From the NCBI RefSeq assembly GCF_002000025.1, contig NZ_MUZV01000001.1, positions 372,001 to 436,000 on the forward strand: 64,000 bases of DNA, given 5' to 3'. Origin of the DNA: Cognaticolwellia aestuarii. Lineage in GTDB: Bacteria > Pseudomonadota > Gammaproteobacteria > Enterobacterales > Alteromonadaceae. The notes below the pieces were generated by a model. That model was given only the letters and a program-made list of their open reading frames with translations. It had not been told where the DNA came from and made no database searches. How positions within the stretch are numbered: the first letter of the stretch is position 1; each line of letters opens with the position of its first letter. Both the position numbers and the translations under genes were made by a program. This document shows, one piece after another, positions 1 to 9,199 of this stretch.

Positions 1-249
1 GCTACTCGACAATAAAATAATAGTATTGGCCACACCTAAGCTAGTATTTAAGCCTTGTGGTCCTTGCGCAAATACATCAGGGTAATAATATTTGGCAACA
101 AAATAAGCAACAAAAAAGATCGCAAACTCAGTAAGCTCAGAAAGTATGCCAACCCAGATAGGAATATTGCCTGGAATACGGCCGGCCTGTTCTTCACTCC
201 AAGCACGAGGAAAAATACCTAATGTATTACTCGGTTGCTCATGACTCAT
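1..249 (-). CDS. Heme-copper oxidase subunit III family protein (NorE-like), cut by window edge
   Basis: I translated this reading frame by hand from the ATG at 249-247; it stays open for 83 codons to the window edge, so only the N-terminus is visible. After a soluble start of about 28 residues comes a first membrane helix (IPIWVGILSELTEFAIFFVA) and the beginning of a second (LNTSLGVANTIILLSS). This is the pattern of helices I and II in cytochrome c oxidase subunit III and NorE proteins. NorE proteins accompany nitric oxide reductase; ordinary COX3 is the alternative. An FNR-type box lies upstream at the right distance for anaerobic activation, which favours a denitrification or micro-oxic role. 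The rest of the protein and its neighbours lie outside the window. Confidence 0.7.
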   Translation of the reverse strand, partial: MSHEQPSNTLGIFPRAWSEEQAGRIPGNIPIWVGILSELTEFAIFFVAYFVAKYYYPDVFAQGPQGLNTSLGVANTIILLSSS

Positions 250-677
250 ATCAGTTCTACTCAGTTATTCGACTTTAATAGCATACATAAGCACCGTTTA
301 TTTTAAGTGACGTGAATCAAGTTAATGCGGATTACTGACATAGCATTGAGATCACCGAAATGTGCATTGTTCAATCAAAGCCATAACCTAGCATTACGGT
401 GCATGATATTCATAAATTTACTGACATAGCTTGATTTCAATCAAAGCCCTCAGCGCTTAAAACTTGAACATATCTAATAGCTTTATTACAGTGTTAGTAT
501 CAGTTGCAAAGCCAGTAACCCAAACTCAGCTTAAGTTACTTCGCTTAGAGGCTTTTATCGCGTGTTTAGTTAACTTAAAAACAATGTATTCATCTGCAGC
601 GCGCCAACCAGCTAATGATCTTGATTAAATAGATATGAAAATTATCAATAAAAACCAATAACTGACAGGAGAGTAAA
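250..677. other. Divergent intergenic region between NorE-like gene and universal stress protein gene
   Basis: These 428 bases carry no convincing open frame. They hold the FNR-type box at 431-444. A second stretch sharing TTCAATCAAAGCC (370-382, compared with 436-448) has only one good half-site. The motif TTACTGACATAGC also occurs twice (332-344 and 418-430), so the two halves look like an old duplication. The universal stress protein promoter must lie here too, but I cannot place it. Confidence 0.5.
403..444 (-). promoter_or_regulatory. FNR/Anr box with class II-spaced -10 element
   Basis: 431-444 is TTGATTTCAATCAA, a perfect match to the FNR consensus TTGAT-N4-ATCAA. Reading leftwards on the minus strand, a TATCAT hexamer occupies 408-403. 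Its first base is 29.5 nt from the box centre, exactly the spacing of a class II FNR promoter (box centred at -41.5). This points to oxygen-controlled transcription of the NorE-like gene. On the plus strand the nearest -10-like hexamer (TATCTA, 471-476) fits less well. Confidence 0.65.
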
Positions 678-1115
678 GTGAAAAATATTTTATACCTTGT
701 TGCCGTAGATGGCAGCGAATGTAGCTTACGTGCCGCAGATCGTGCCGTGAGCTTAGCTAAACAAACTCATGCAAGCGTTACCTTCTTAACAGTAAAAGAT
801 TGGTCATACTTACAACCTATGATGCTTGACGGCACTGCGCCAATAATTTTAGATCAAGCTACTGAAGAGCAAAACACTCGTACTAATGTTTTGCTTCCCC
901 TACTCGATAAATATCAAGATACTGATCTAGACATCAAAACGGAGTTAATCTGGGGAGATCCTAGCTCAGAGATACAAGCAAAAATTAAAGAACTACGCGC
1001 CAGTATGTTATTTATAGGCCGCCAAGGACGTTCAAGAATTGCTGATATTTTACTGGGCAGCGTAGCAAATAAATTGGCGCATCAAGCTGATGTACCAATA
1101 GTATTAGTGCCTTAA
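678..1115 (+). CDS. Universal stress protein (UspA family)
   Basis: A 145-residue single-domain Usp protein of normal length. The N-terminus has the family strand and Asp (AVDGS, residues 9-13). The C-terminus has the ATP-binding signature G-x2-G-x9-G-S at G114, G117, G127 and S128, so this is probably the ATP-binding UspF/UspG type of cytoplasmic stress protein rather than the nucleotide-free UspA type. Translation starts at a GTG preceded by CAGGAGAG at a good distance. It is a single gene, ended by the hairpin at 1157-1184. The nearby FNR box could in principle act on it, but the spacing fits the divergent gene better. Confidence 0.9.
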   Translation: MKNILYLVAVDGSECSLRAADRAVSLAKQTHASVTFLTVKDWSYLQPMMLDGTAPIILDQATEEQNTRTNVLLPLLDKYQDTDLDIKTELIWGDPSSEIQAKIKELRASMLFIGRQGRSRIADILLGSVANKLAHQADVPIVLVP

Positions 1116-1156
1116 TTAACGGGTTTTCATCACTGAAAAAGTAAGTTTTTAAAACA

Positions 1157-1184
1157 AAAAAGGTGAGCATTAGCTCACCTTTTC
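1157..1184. terminator. Bidirectional intrinsic terminator
   Basis: Stem AGGTGAGC/GCTCACCT (1161-1168 and 1173-1180) with a 4-nt loop, extended by A/T pairs and flanked by an A-run and a T-run. It serves the convergent usp and ssb genes. Confidence 0.85.
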
Positions 1185-1202
1185 TTTACATTTTTATATC
1201 AT

Positions 1203-1883
1203 TTAAAACGGGATATCATCATCAAAATCAATAGTTGGCTCTTGTGGGTTTACCTTAGGAGCTGACTGCTGTTGAAAACCACCGCTTTGCTGTGGTGCAG
1301 ATTGCTGTTGATAGCCACCTTGTTGTGGTGCCGCTTGTTGTTGATAACCGCCACCTTGCTGTGGTGCTGCTTGTTGTTGAAAGCCGCCACTTTGTTGTGC
1401 AGGTTTATTATACGCTTGCTGAGGTGCCGCTTGTTGTTGAAAACCACTAGATTGTTGTGGAGCTGACTGCTGTTGAATGCCGCCACCTTGTTGTGGTGCT
1501 TGTTGGTTAAAACCACCAGCGCCTGCGCCACTACCACCACGAGAATCTAGCATTTGCATTGTGCCGTTATAGCCTTGTACAACGATCTCAGTGGTGTATT
1601 GATCTTGGCCTTGTTGGTTCTGCCATTTACGTGTTTGTAAAGCACCTTCAATGTAAACTTTTGAGCCTTTTTTCAGGTATTCGCCGGCAATTTCAGCCAA
1701 TTTCCCGAACATAACCACGCGGTGCCATTCTGTTTTTTCTTTTTGTTCACCCGTTTGCTTGTCTTTCCAACTTTCAGAAGTTGCAATAGTGAGGTTAGCA
1801 ACACCACCACCGTTAGGCATGAAACGTACTTCAGGATCTTTCCCTAAGTTACCTAAAATTATTACTTTATTGACACCAGCCAT
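1203..1883 (-). CDS. ssb: Single-stranded DNA-binding protein SSB
   Basis: The canonical SSB of the replication and repair machinery, about 226 residues. Residues 1-110 form the OB fold ([18 protein letters not shown], then the [18 protein letters not shown] segment). The C-terminal tip DFDDDIPF is the usual partner-binding acidic tail. The linker between them (roughly 115-210) is unusually regular: eight or so units of the form [11 protein letters not shown], rich in Gln, Gly and Ala-Pro. I start at ATG 1883 because AGGA lies 8 nt upstream; an in-frame TTG two codons earlier is less likely. It stands alone, not next to uvrA as in E. coli. A perfect palindrome lies in its leader. Confidence 0.97.
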   Translation of the reverse strand: MAGVNKVIILGNLGKDPEVRFMPNGGGVANLTIATSESWKDKQTGEQKEKTEWHRVVMFGKLAEIAGEYLKKGSKVYIEGALQTRKWQNQQGQDQYTTEIVVQGYNGTMQMLDSRGGSGAGAGGFNQQAPQQGGGIQQQSAPQQSSGFQQQAAPQQAYNKPAQQSGGFQQQAAPQQGGGYQQQAAPQQGGYQQQSAPQQSGGFQQQSAPKVNPQEPTIDFDDDIPF

Positions 1884-1903
1884 GAACAAAATCCTATAAT
1901 TTC

Positions 1904-1922
1904 AGTAAAGCAGTGCTTTACT
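1904..1922. promoter_or_regulatory. Perfect palindrome in ssb leader
   Basis: AGTAAAGCA-G-TGCTTTACT is a 19-base perfect inverted repeat 20 nt upstream of the ssb start codon. In RNA it would give a 7-bp stem with a 5-nt loop just upstream of the AGGA. It could be an operator or a translational control hairpin. It does not match the LexA consensus. Confidence 0.4.
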
Positions 1923-2062
1923 CATTTAACATTATTCCAAGCGACAACTCGCTCAGAATATTTATTTTTAATAACAATGAAGAGATTCTAACATTAGACG
2001 TAAAAAATTACGCTAGATTTACCCCATTTTTCTAAAATATTTTATCTAAGAAAAAGTAGCGA

Positions 2063-2461
2063 CTACTCTGCTACAAAGAGGTGCTTTTCCATTTCATTTT
2101 TGATATCCGTAGGGATTTTTAAAGAGCTCTGATTTTCATAACAAAAATTTACCATCACTGCTGTGCCTGACGCACATTTGATATCGTTCTGCCATAGTTC
2201 TTGATATACGTCGAACGATGAACTGCCTATTCTGCCAATAAAAGTACGTAGCTCAACCGCTTTACCATAGAATATTTGTGCATGAAAATTAACATCAATT
2301 TTCGCTAAAATTAATCGCCATTGTGTGACGTTTAGCTCAGGCATAAAAATTTTGAAAACTGGCTCACGTGCCCCCTCAAACCAGATAGGTAACATGGTAT
2401 TATTAATATGGCCAAGCGCATCAGTGTCACAAAATCGAGGGGTTATCACTTCAGTAAACAT
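2063..2461 (-). CDS. Acyl-CoA thioesterase, 4HBT hotdog family
   Basis: A 132-residue single hotdog-fold domain of the 4-hydroxybenzoyl-CoA thioesterase/YbgC superfamily, expected to hydrolyse a cytoplasmic acyl-CoA thioester. The diagnostic N-terminal segment is FCDTDALGHINNT (residues 10-22), carrying the family Asp and the GHxN element, followed by the helix WFEGARE. The start at 2461 is backed by AAGGA 7 nt upstream. It is a single gene with no operon partner. The substrate cannot be told from sequence. Confidence 0.85.
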   Translation of the reverse strand: MFTEVITPRFCDTDALGHINNTMLPIWFEGAREPVFKIFMPELNVTQWRLILAKIDVNFHAQIFYGKAVELRTFIGRIGSSSFDVYQELWQNDIKCASGTAVMVNFCYENQSSLKIPTDIKNEMEKHLFVAE

Positions 2462-2669
2462 AAAAAATCCTTAATAAATGCAAATTATTTCAACATTCTA
2501 CATAGATTTTTTCACAAGGTAATTAATTTAGTCGCCGTTTGTTGTATGCTGACTACAGATTAATAAAAAGATAAGGGCTTGTTGAACTTAACTTTACTCC
2601 CTGTTTGACAAAAAAGTATCATCGCTTTGTTTAAGCATGGAGTTATAAAGCGCAATAAACACTAACACT

Positions 2670-3365
2670 ATGACCGATTTTATTGAAGTATACCCCAATG
2701 CACTTAGCCAAACGTTTTGTGAAAAATTTATTCTAGATTTTGACAACAGCCAACATCAAGTTTCCGGTAGAACAGGCAATGGTGTTGATACCACAAAAAA
2801 ACTCAGCCAAGATATTTATTTAAATCAGCATGCAGAATTTCAACCCGCTTTAAATACCATTTTACATACCTGTGCTGATCATATTACTGAATATATTAGT
2901 AAATACTTTTTTAGCCTCATTAGTGGCATATCGCTAACGGTTCGACACCCCAAAACTCAACAACCGGTGGTACTAACCGCTGATAACTTTGAGGAAGTTG
3001 GCAAACCTAATGCTTTCAATTTGATCAAGTACCTGTTTAATTTAGCGCCAATTAATGCCCAGCGTTACGAACAAGGCAAAGGTAATTATGGCTACTGGCA
3101 CTCAGAAATATATCCTCAACCGGGTGAAAACAAGGCATTACATCGCGTTTTATTATTTTTGATTTATTTAAACGACGTTGAAGACGGTGGCGAAACTGAC
3201 TTTTATTACCAAAATAAAAGCATTAAGCCTAAAGCAGGTACTATGGTTATTGCCCCTTGTGGCTTTACTCATACTCATCGCGGCAACATTCCTATTTCAT
3301 CAAATAAATATGTTTTAACCTCTTGGGTCAGCTTTAATCCCGCTAGTAAAATTTATATCGGTTAA
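2670..3365 (+). CDS. 2-oxoglutarate/Fe(II)-dependent oxygenase, prolyl 4-hydroxylase-like
   Basis: 231 residues with a double-stranded beta-helix oxygenase domain in the C-terminal half. The likely iron ligands are H144 and E146 (WHSEIY, a Glu variant of the usual HxD) and H203. K213, ten residues after H203, fits the 2-oxoglutarate-binding Lys of the prolyl-4-hydroxylase class. The segment LNDVEDGGETDFYY is typical of P4H-like enzymes. The Glu in place of Asp is slightly unusual but tolerated in the superfamily. No Shine-Dalgarno is visible before the ATG. It is a single gene, and its substrate (protein or small molecule) is unknown. Confidence 0.8.
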   Translation: MTDFIEVYPNALSQTFCEKFILDFDNSQHQVSGRTGNGVDTTKKLSQDIYLNQHAEFQPALNTILHTCADHITEYISKYFFSLISGISLTVRHPKTQQPVVLTADNFEEVGKPNAFNLIKYLFNLAPINAQRYEQGKGNYGYWHSEIYPQPGENKALHRVLLFLIYLNDVEDGGETDFYYQNKSIKPKAGTMVIAPCGFTHTHRGNIPISSNKYVLTSWVSFNPASKIYIG

Positions 3366-3395
3366 GGTGCAAAGCCACTTGTTGAGCAAAATATT

Positions 3396-3491
3396 GTCAT
3401 CACTTGCCATCCATGGCACCATGACATACCGTTCGTCCTGAACGTCATTCTTTGCCGTCCATGGCACCATGACATACCGTTCGTCCTGAAC
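3396..3491. repeat. Two tandem 48-bp repeats
   Basis: Units at 3396-3443 and 3444-3491 are nearly identical; bases 3404-3443 and 3452-3491 differ at one position. Each contains inner inverted repeats: GCCAT-CC-ATGGC in the first copy, ATGG-CA-CCAT, and CGTTC-GTCCT-GAACG. They lie in the gap between two convergent genes, just before the shared terminator. The form suggests a small palindromic intergenic repeat. Confidence 0.9.
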
Positions 3492-3493
3492 AT

Positions 3494-3523
3494 AAAAAGC
3501 ATAATGAAATCATTATGCTTTTT
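3494..3523. terminator. Bidirectional intrinsic terminator
   Basis: A 13-bp stem AAAAAGCATAATG/CATTATGCTTTTT (3494-3506 and 3511-3523) with an AAAT loop and T-runs in both directions, between the convergent oxygenase and membrane-protein genes. Confidence 0.85.
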
Positions 3524-3550
3524 CTTTAGTTCACGGTTAGCTATTTAAAT

Positions 3551-5494
3551 TTATTCTGTTAATTTTTCTGGCGTTGGTTCGCTATTTCCAGAATTTTCCG
3601 CACCATTTTCTTGCTCATTTCGTAAAAAACCTGCCGCTTCTTCATCACTACTTGTCAGTTGATTAGGATTGAAGCGAGAAGCATTATTTACTTTTAAAAT
3701 ATTCTCTGCATGTTGTAAGTCGGCAGTATTGGAGAAACCGGCAATATTTTCACGTGCTCGTAAAAATGCTTTTATTTCATCAACAATACCACTTAACTCA
3801 TCATCATTTTTCGACATTGACATCACATAGCGCGGCATTTCAACATTACGCGCACCGCTAGTGGCAAAGGTGCTTGAGCTAATGCGAGAACTAACTATCC
3901 AAGGTGTAATTGACGATTTAACGATAACATTCTCACTGCGTGTAGAATCATGAATCGACATACCCGTTGACATTTTTGACTCAGAAAAAGTACCCTCGGT
4001 TTTCATATACATCAGTAAAGAATTAAACTGCAACTCTGCCCAAAATATATGAGAGAAGTTTTCTAACATACGGCCTATAGCCGTAACTATTTGCCAGAAA
4101 AACAATGTGCTAACAAAAGCCACAATTAAACTTGATGCCTCAGTTACTAAGCTTTCTAATTGGCTAACATTACCGTTATTAGCCATGCGAGCTGCTGCTT
4201 CGATATTACTCATAAAATGTTGAAAATATTCGATACCTGCCGAAATCTGGCCAACAAAACTAAAGAACAAGTATGCCCCTATAACTAATAAAACTTGCGC
4301 TAAAGCCGTACTCAATAAACGGGTAACTTTGTAACTTTGCGGTTGCTCTATGCTAGATAGTTTAGGTTGTGTCTCAATCAATAACTCACCAGAAAATGAA
4401 CCTTTACCTTGGCTTTGCTCTTCTAAAACCGGATCAAAGTTCATATAAGTACGATTAGGAATTTCTTTATAGCGACGATTAGCTAGCACAATATTTTCAA
4501 TATTAATGAAAATCTCATTAGGATGGACAGCTTCTTGCAAATTCTCACGGTACTCGCTCACTTCAGTATCTGTTGTACTTTGTTTGCTACGAATACCCAC
4601 TAAATAGAAGACGAATATCGCGGTTATAAACCCTAAACTGATCAACGTTAATAAACTTGGCCAAGCAGAAAAAACACTGATGCTATCGGCGATTTGATAG
4701 TAGCCACTGTCCAAATTAACATTTTGACTGATCAAGTGATAACCGCCGCCAATAACAACGGGAAATAAAATTGAGAAGGTGATTATTTTCGCGACACTGG
4801 CAGCGCCAGCAGTATTTAATAATTTAACACGATCTAAATTAACTGCATTAGCAGCACTTCGCCATGCCGCAACTAAATAGATTAAAATAAAAATAGAAAA
4901 AATAGGCATAATAATATGCCCAGCTTCGCCAGCTAAACCACTTGATGAGACAAAGTAGGTTAAACCAAACGCGACAAACGCAATAATAGTGGTGGTTAAG
5001 ACCGAAATAAGCTCTTGAGAGATATTACGAATCGGATAAGGTAAGAAAATCAATTTAGGAAAAATAGAATGTACAAAACGTCCCATCCAGCCTAGAGGCT
5101 CAGTAAATGTGGTGTTTTTACGCCCCATGAGCATAGACTCAAGTGTAGATGCCTTATAGGCAAGCACTTGTTCTTTACGCTCTAATTCAGCATTCTCTTT
5201 TTCGCTTTTTGTTAAATTATACGATAATGAGGTTGGAACAGAGCGACCAACAAAAAATTTGAACAACTGAAATAAGCCACTACCTGCACGTTTAAAACCA
5301 GAAATAAGCAACAACAGCCCAACAACGGCATAAATCCATGCCGTGGTCATGTCTTGTTCAATTATTTTTGTTACATTAAAAACACTGTATAAACCAATTC
5401 CGGCAATGGCCAAGCCACCTAGCGTGCGGATTAAACCTTCCTGTTTAAAAGGATTGCTAATACCTAATCCTTTTGAACCAAAATCATATGCCAT
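3551..5494 (-). CDS. Large multi-pass inner-membrane protein, unknown function
   Basis: 647 residues, not recognised. About eight hydrophobic segments are visible: near residues 26-44, 51-66, 160-185, 193-212, 233-256, 279-300, 388-415 and 455-480. A soluble insert lies at about 300-385, and a hydrophilic tail of about 160 residues follows the last helix. The tail ends in a Glu/Asn/Ser-rich stretch. Between helices two and three is a charged, coiled-coil-like stretch (KSEKENAELERKEQ). The start at 5494 has GGAG 8 nt upstream. It is a single gene with its own terminator. The architecture suggests a membrane scaffold or channel rather than a classical transporter, but I assign no function. Confidence 0.75.
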   Translation of the reverse strand: MAYDFGSKGLGISNPFKQEGLIRTLGGLAIAGIGLYSVFNVTKIIEQDMTTAWIYAVVGLLLLISGFKRAGSGLFQLFKFFVGRSVPTSLSYNLTKSEKENAELERKEQVLAYKASTLESMLMGRKNTTFTEPLGWMGRFVHSIFPKLIFLPYPIRNISQELISVLTTTIIAFVAFGLTYFVSSSGLAGEAGHIIMPIFSIFILIYLVAAWRSAANAVNLDRVKLLNTAGAASVAKIITFSILFPVVIGGGYHLISQNVNLDSGYYQIADSISVFSAWPSLLTLISLGFITAIFVFYLVGIRSKQSTTDTEVSEYRENLQEAVHPNEIFINIENIVLANRRYKEIPNRTYMNFDPVLEEQSQGKGSFSGELLIETQPKLSSIEQPQSYKVTRLLSTALAQVLLVIGAYLFFSFVGQISAGIEYFQHFMSNIEAAARMANNGNVSQLESLVTEASSLIVAFVSTLFFWQIVTAIGRMLENFSHIFWAELQFNSLLMYMKTEGTFSESKMSTGMSIHDSTRSENVIVKSSITPWIVSSRISSSTFATSGARNVEMPRYVMSMSKNDDELSGIVDEIKAFLRARENIAGFSNTADLQHAENILKVNNASRFNPNQLTSSDEEAAGFLRNEQENGAENSGNSEPTPEKLTE

Positions 5495-5674
5495 TTCTAC
5501 TTCTCCATAATTTGGCTTCGTTTCTAAACGTCGACCAATCCTAAATAATTCTTTCGATAAATTAACCTAAATTACGGTTAAGTAACAGATTTTTTTAAAA
5601 CATAAATAAATTTTATTGGTGATTGAAGAATCAGAAAAATCAATAGAAACTTAGTTATCAGGCATCTAGATAAC

Positions 5675-5717
5675 ATAAGTTACTTTACAGTGATTAAATT
5701 TATGTAAAGTAACTTAT
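5675..5717. repeat. Perfect 15-bp inverted repeat, 13-nt spacer
   Basis: ATAAGTTACTTTACA (5675-5689) is repeated in inverse at 5703-5717, 38 bases past the pssA stop codon. There is no T-run on either strand, so a standard intrinsic terminator is unlikely. It could be an operator or a palindromic remnant. Confidence 0.6.
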
Positions 5718-5754
5718 TGTGGGCTGAAATTAAGTACTGGCTATAGTATAAAGT

Positions 5755-7074
5755 TTAAAGAAAACGTTTTAATAATCGATCTATTTGCGTCATACGTAAC
5801 TTTTTCAACAGTTTACGTGGCTTGTCAGGATAGTTTTGCACACTCTCAATATCGCTTGCTTTACTAATCACCTCAGTATGTTGGCTAATACGTTGAAATT
5901 CTTCAGTAAACTTATCCGTAAGTTGCCCTTTCGCATCATCAAGTAATACACCATTTTCTAAATCTAGTGCCCAAGCTCGCGGGTTAAGGTTACTGCCAGT
6001 TAGTAAGTGGTAACGGTTATCAACCACTAGGCCTTTCAAATGAAAACTATTGTCGTCATGTTGCCATAAACGCAATGACAAGTTGCCATTATCTAAGTAT
6101 TTTTGGCGTCGAGAAATAAAACTCGCTAACAAGCGCTCATAAATATAGGGCACAATTTCAACGGTTGAAAATGTTGCTTCATCAGCATTATAAAAGTCAT
6201 TTGCTTTCTTATCGCCCACGGTTAATGTCACTTTAACACCACGTTTCAATGCGGAATCTAGATCTCTTAATAAAGGTTTAGGTAAGTTAAAGTAAGGTGT
6301 AAATATGATCAACGACTCATGACTACTTCGAATGAGGTCTCTGATCACACGATTCAACTGGTTACCTCTGCGCCCACACCCGACAAACAATGATGCTTGA
6401 ATATCGGCATGCTCAGTGGAATTAAACGGGCGATATTTTGACGACTTCAGTAGTTTAGTTAAACGCATAATATTACGCTTAATTATTTTGGCGTCAGGCA
6501 GAGCCCCTTGATTGAGAAGTGGGGCGAGGTTTGAATCAATAAAGCAACGTTGCAAATATTCACAAAAATTATCTGCTAAGGCTTGGCTTTGTAAACGATA
6601 ATAGCGATCGAGCCGGTAACGTCCGGCTTGTTGTAAGTATATGTCGTTAATACTCGCACCGGAATAAAGCAATACGTTGTCAATCACCATACCTTTTAAA
6701 TGTAAAACACCAAGTAACTCCTTGCGCTTTACTGGTACACCGTAAATATTAATCGATTCGCTATGCTGTTGCTCAAGCGCTAAATAGAGTTCACGGTTAC
6801 CCCCATGCTCTTTTTCTCCAATCAAACCACGTTGTGCACGATGAAAGTCAACAAACAAACAAATATCTAATGTCGGTGTTTGTGCTTTAGCTTGATATAA
6901 CGCTGTAAGCACTTCTCTGCCGGCAGCATCGTCTTGAATATAAAGGGCTGAAATATAAATACGTGATTTTGCTTGTGCTATTTCGGTCAATAGCATTTGC
7001 TTAAAGTCAGCAGCAGAGTCGGCAATGGTAATATCAGTAGCTGCTATCCCTGCCATAGAATTAACGCTCACCAT
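5755..7074 (-). CDS. pssA: CDP-diacylglycerol-serine O-phosphatidyltransferase PssA
   Basis: A phosphatidylserine synthase of the phospholipase D superfamily, making phosphatidylserine from CDP-diacylglycerol and serine on the way to phosphatidylethanolamine. Both HKD motifs are intact: H125-x-K127-x4-D132 (HLKGMVID) and H345-x-K347-x4-D352 (HLKGLVVD), the latter followed by SNLNPRAW. Landmarks shared with E. coli PssA include HRAQRG, GASINDIYL and TPYFNLP. The 439-residue length is close to the 451 of E. coli. The C-terminus is rich in Lys and Arg (KLLKKLRMTQIDRLLKRFL), as expected for a peripheral membrane enzyme. The start could also be ATG 7056; neither has a strong ribosome binding site. 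Confidence 0.95.
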   Translation of the reverse strand: MVSVNSMAGIAATDITIADSAADFKQMLLTEIAQAKSRIYISALYIQDDAAGREVLTALYQAKAQTPTLDICLFVDFHRAQRGLIGEKEHGGNRELYLALEQQHSESINIYGVPVKRKELLGVLHLKGMVIDNVLLYSGASINDIYLQQAGRYRLDRYYRLQSQALADNFCEYLQRCFIDSNLAPLLNQGALPDAKIIKRNIMRLTKLLKSSKYRPFNSTEHADIQASLFVGCGRRGNQLNRVIRDLIRSSHESLIIFTPYFNLPKPLLRDLDSALKRGVKVTLTVGDKKANDFYNADEATFSTVEIVPYIYERLLASFISRRQKYLDNGNLSLRLWQHDDNSFHLKGLVVDNRYHLLTGSNLNPRAWALDLENGVLLDDAKGQLTDKFTEEFQRISQHTEVISKASDIESVQNYPDKPRKLLKKLRMTQIDRLLKRFL

Positions 7075-7139
7075 ATTAACAATTGCCCGAAAATATGGTG
7101 GCTAAATGAGGTATATTATTATTCATTCAATCTAGATAA

Positions 7140-9077
7140 TTATTTCTTCAAAGTAAACTGCGCTAATTGTACCGCAAGATCTTCTGCGAGTTGAGAAATA
7201 TTAGCACCCGCATGCGCAGTATCTTCAGCTGACTGCAATAAGTTGTCGGTACTTTCAGCAATATCATGGGTATTTCCGGTGATACCAACGACCATATTTC
7301 GCTGCTGTTCAACGGCATTTGATATTTCGGTAGTCGCTGCAACAATCTCGGTAACACTTTGACTTACTTGCTGAAAAGTATCGGCGACTTGGGCGGTTTT
7401 CTCAACACCTTGTTCGGCTTGTTCGACGCCATTTTTCATCACTTCAACTGAGCGACTGGTACCTAATTGCAATTGTTCAATTATTCGCTGAATTTCACTG
7501 GTTGAGTCTTGGGTTCTACTGGCTAATGTTCGCACTTCATCAGCAACAACGGCAAAGCCTCGGCCTTGCTCACCGGCGCGAGCCGCCTCAATTGCTGCGT
7601 TTAATGCCAATAAGTTGGTTTGATCGGCAATTTCACGAATAACATTCACAAACTTACCAATTTCGGTGCTGTGCACAGCAAGTTCATTGATCACTTCTGC
7701 TGACGTATGTACTTGAGAAGAAATCGCCGTAATAGCACTCGCCGTATCGTTAATCACTTGTTCTCCTTGATTAACACTGGCATAAGCCTGTTCTGTCAAA
7801 GTTTTCGCGTCTGCAGTACTTGATGAGATAACTTGTACTGAATCATTAACTTGGTTGATTGAACTAGCAACTTGATGAGTATCCTGTTGCTGCTGGGCAA
7901 TATTTCGCTCCATCGCTTCAGTTAAACTATTGATATTAACCGCTGCCCGTTTTAATACTGCAACATCATTATCAACATTAAATAATAAGGTATGTATTTT
8001 GTGTTGCATTTGACTAAAACGACGAGCAATATCGCCGAGTTCATCTTTAGAATTACTGGCAATATCGATTGAGAAGTCACCATTGCCTAGTCGCTCTGCC
8101 GCTAAATTTATTTTATTAACATTTTCACTAAGCGAGTGGTAAATACCGACTAATAAATAACTAATCGCTAACATAATAAGTACAAGTAAAATCGACAATA
8201 GCCAGAGCACTTGCGTGCTATTACTTTGCAAAACAGTAATACGTTCAACTAATTTTTGCTGTGATAAAACCATTAATGTATGTAAGTTTTGATATTGTTG
8301 ATCACCTAAGCTAGCAGCTTGCGCTGCGCGCCATTGAATGCTGTCAGGATTAATAACTTCATTACGCAGTGATGATTGAAAATTATTCAGTGATTGCGTT
8401 ACTTCTTCATATTGCGCTAAGTAGTCATTAAACATATTAGGGGCAACACGCTTAAGTTGCTCAATCGTTTTTGCATATTGTAATTGTAATTCATCAAGGC
8501 GATTATCTAAGGCGACAAGTAATGTGTATGTCTCGGCGTTAAAACCATCGTTGCCGATAATACTTCGTGTTAAGTCTTTAATTCTGCCTATATATTCAAC
8601 TAGCGCTGGCATTCTTATTAAAGCGGCCTCAGCCAGATAGAAAGCTTGTGGATCTGGTTCTCGAGATAGGCCACTAACAGCGGATAGAATTTCTCGTTCA
8701 GCAAAAGTTTTATCGTAAAACATCGCAAAATCGTTAAATTTTCGCTCACTTGCTTGCAAGTTTTGCCAACCTTCAAGCAGTGTTTGTTTATTAACAGCTG
8801 CTAATGTCAGTTGTTCAATCTGGCGAGTAATATCATCGCCGTTAGATAATGCTAAACGACTTTTTCCAACCGACTGCTCTAATGCAATAATATCAGCAAT
8901 CTGTGTATTACCGGATAGCTCTTGTTGATATTGGCTTAAGTCATGAAATTGCTGTTTTACAATCCAGATGAAACTGGCAATAAGAGGAAGGTAGAACATT
9001 AAAGCTAATAAAGAAAACTTAGCTTTGAACCTGAGTGAGTTTGAAATAGCGATTGCGGGCTTGAATATTAGCTTCAT
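7140..9077 (-). CDS. Methyl-accepting chemotaxis protein
   Basis: A 645-residue transmembrane chemoreceptor. The first membrane helix is at about 24-42. A periplasmic helical sensor of about 245 residues follows, then the second helix near 290-312, a HAMP domain (about 313-365) and a long cytoplasmic signalling coiled coil. The conserved hairpin tip is intact ([19 protein letters not shown], near residue 505), so it should bind CheA and CheW. The sensor region is all-helical and I cannot name its ligand. There is no C-terminal CheR-binding pentapeptide. It is a single gene; no chemotaxis operon lies nearby, as is usual for scattered receptors in marine bacteria. Confidence 0.93.
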   Translation of the reverse strand: MKLIFKPAIAISNSLRFKAKFSLLALMFYLPLIASFIWIVKQQFHDLSQYQQELSGNTQIADIIALEQSVGKSRLALSNGDDITRQIEQLTLAAVNKQTLLEGWQNLQASERKFNDFAMFYDKTFAEREILSAVSGLSREPDPQAFYLAEAALIRMPALVEYIGRIKDLTRSIIGNDGFNAETYTLLVALDNRLDELQLQYAKTIEQLKRVAPNMFNDYLAQYEEVTQSLNNFQSSLRNEVINPDSIQWRAAQAASLGDQQYQNLHTLMVLSQQKLVERITVLQSNSTQVLWLLSILLVLIMLAISYLLVGIYHSLSENVNKINLAAERLGNGDFSIDIASNSKDELGDIARRFSQMQHKIHTLLFNVDNDVAVLKRAAVNINSLTEAMERNIAQQQQDTHQVASSINQVNDSVQVISSSTADAKTLTEQAYASVNQGEQVINDTASAITAISSQVHTSAEVINELAVHSTEIGKFVNVIREIADQTNLLALNAAIEAARAGEQGRGFAVVADEVRTLASRTQDSTSEIQRIIEQLQLGTSRSVEVMKNGVEQAEQGVEKTAQVADTFQQVSQSVTEIVAATTEISNAVEQQRNMVVGITGNTHDIAESTDNLLQSAEDTAHAGANISQLAEDLAVQLAQFTLKK

Positions 9078-9199
9078 AGTGACTCTTATCTTTTATTATC
9101 TACAATGTGCTTTCTATAAGCATATCATTTGACCCAGATAAGGTAATGATTATTTCAATTTAAATTATCGCTGCTATTATTTTCCCTATTTCATCGTGC

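Noticed and set aside
365-378. Second FNR-like site near the NorE promoter
   Set aside because: Only the ATCAA half matches; the left half (CATTG) fails.
1250-1540. Open frames on both strands inside the SSB linker region
   Set aside because: They are by-products of the Gln/Ala-Pro repeat coding; no binding sites and low-complexity products. The repeats are coding, not a CRISPR.
3396-3491. CRISPR array
   Set aside because: Only two units, head to tail with no unique spacers, and no cas genes in the window.
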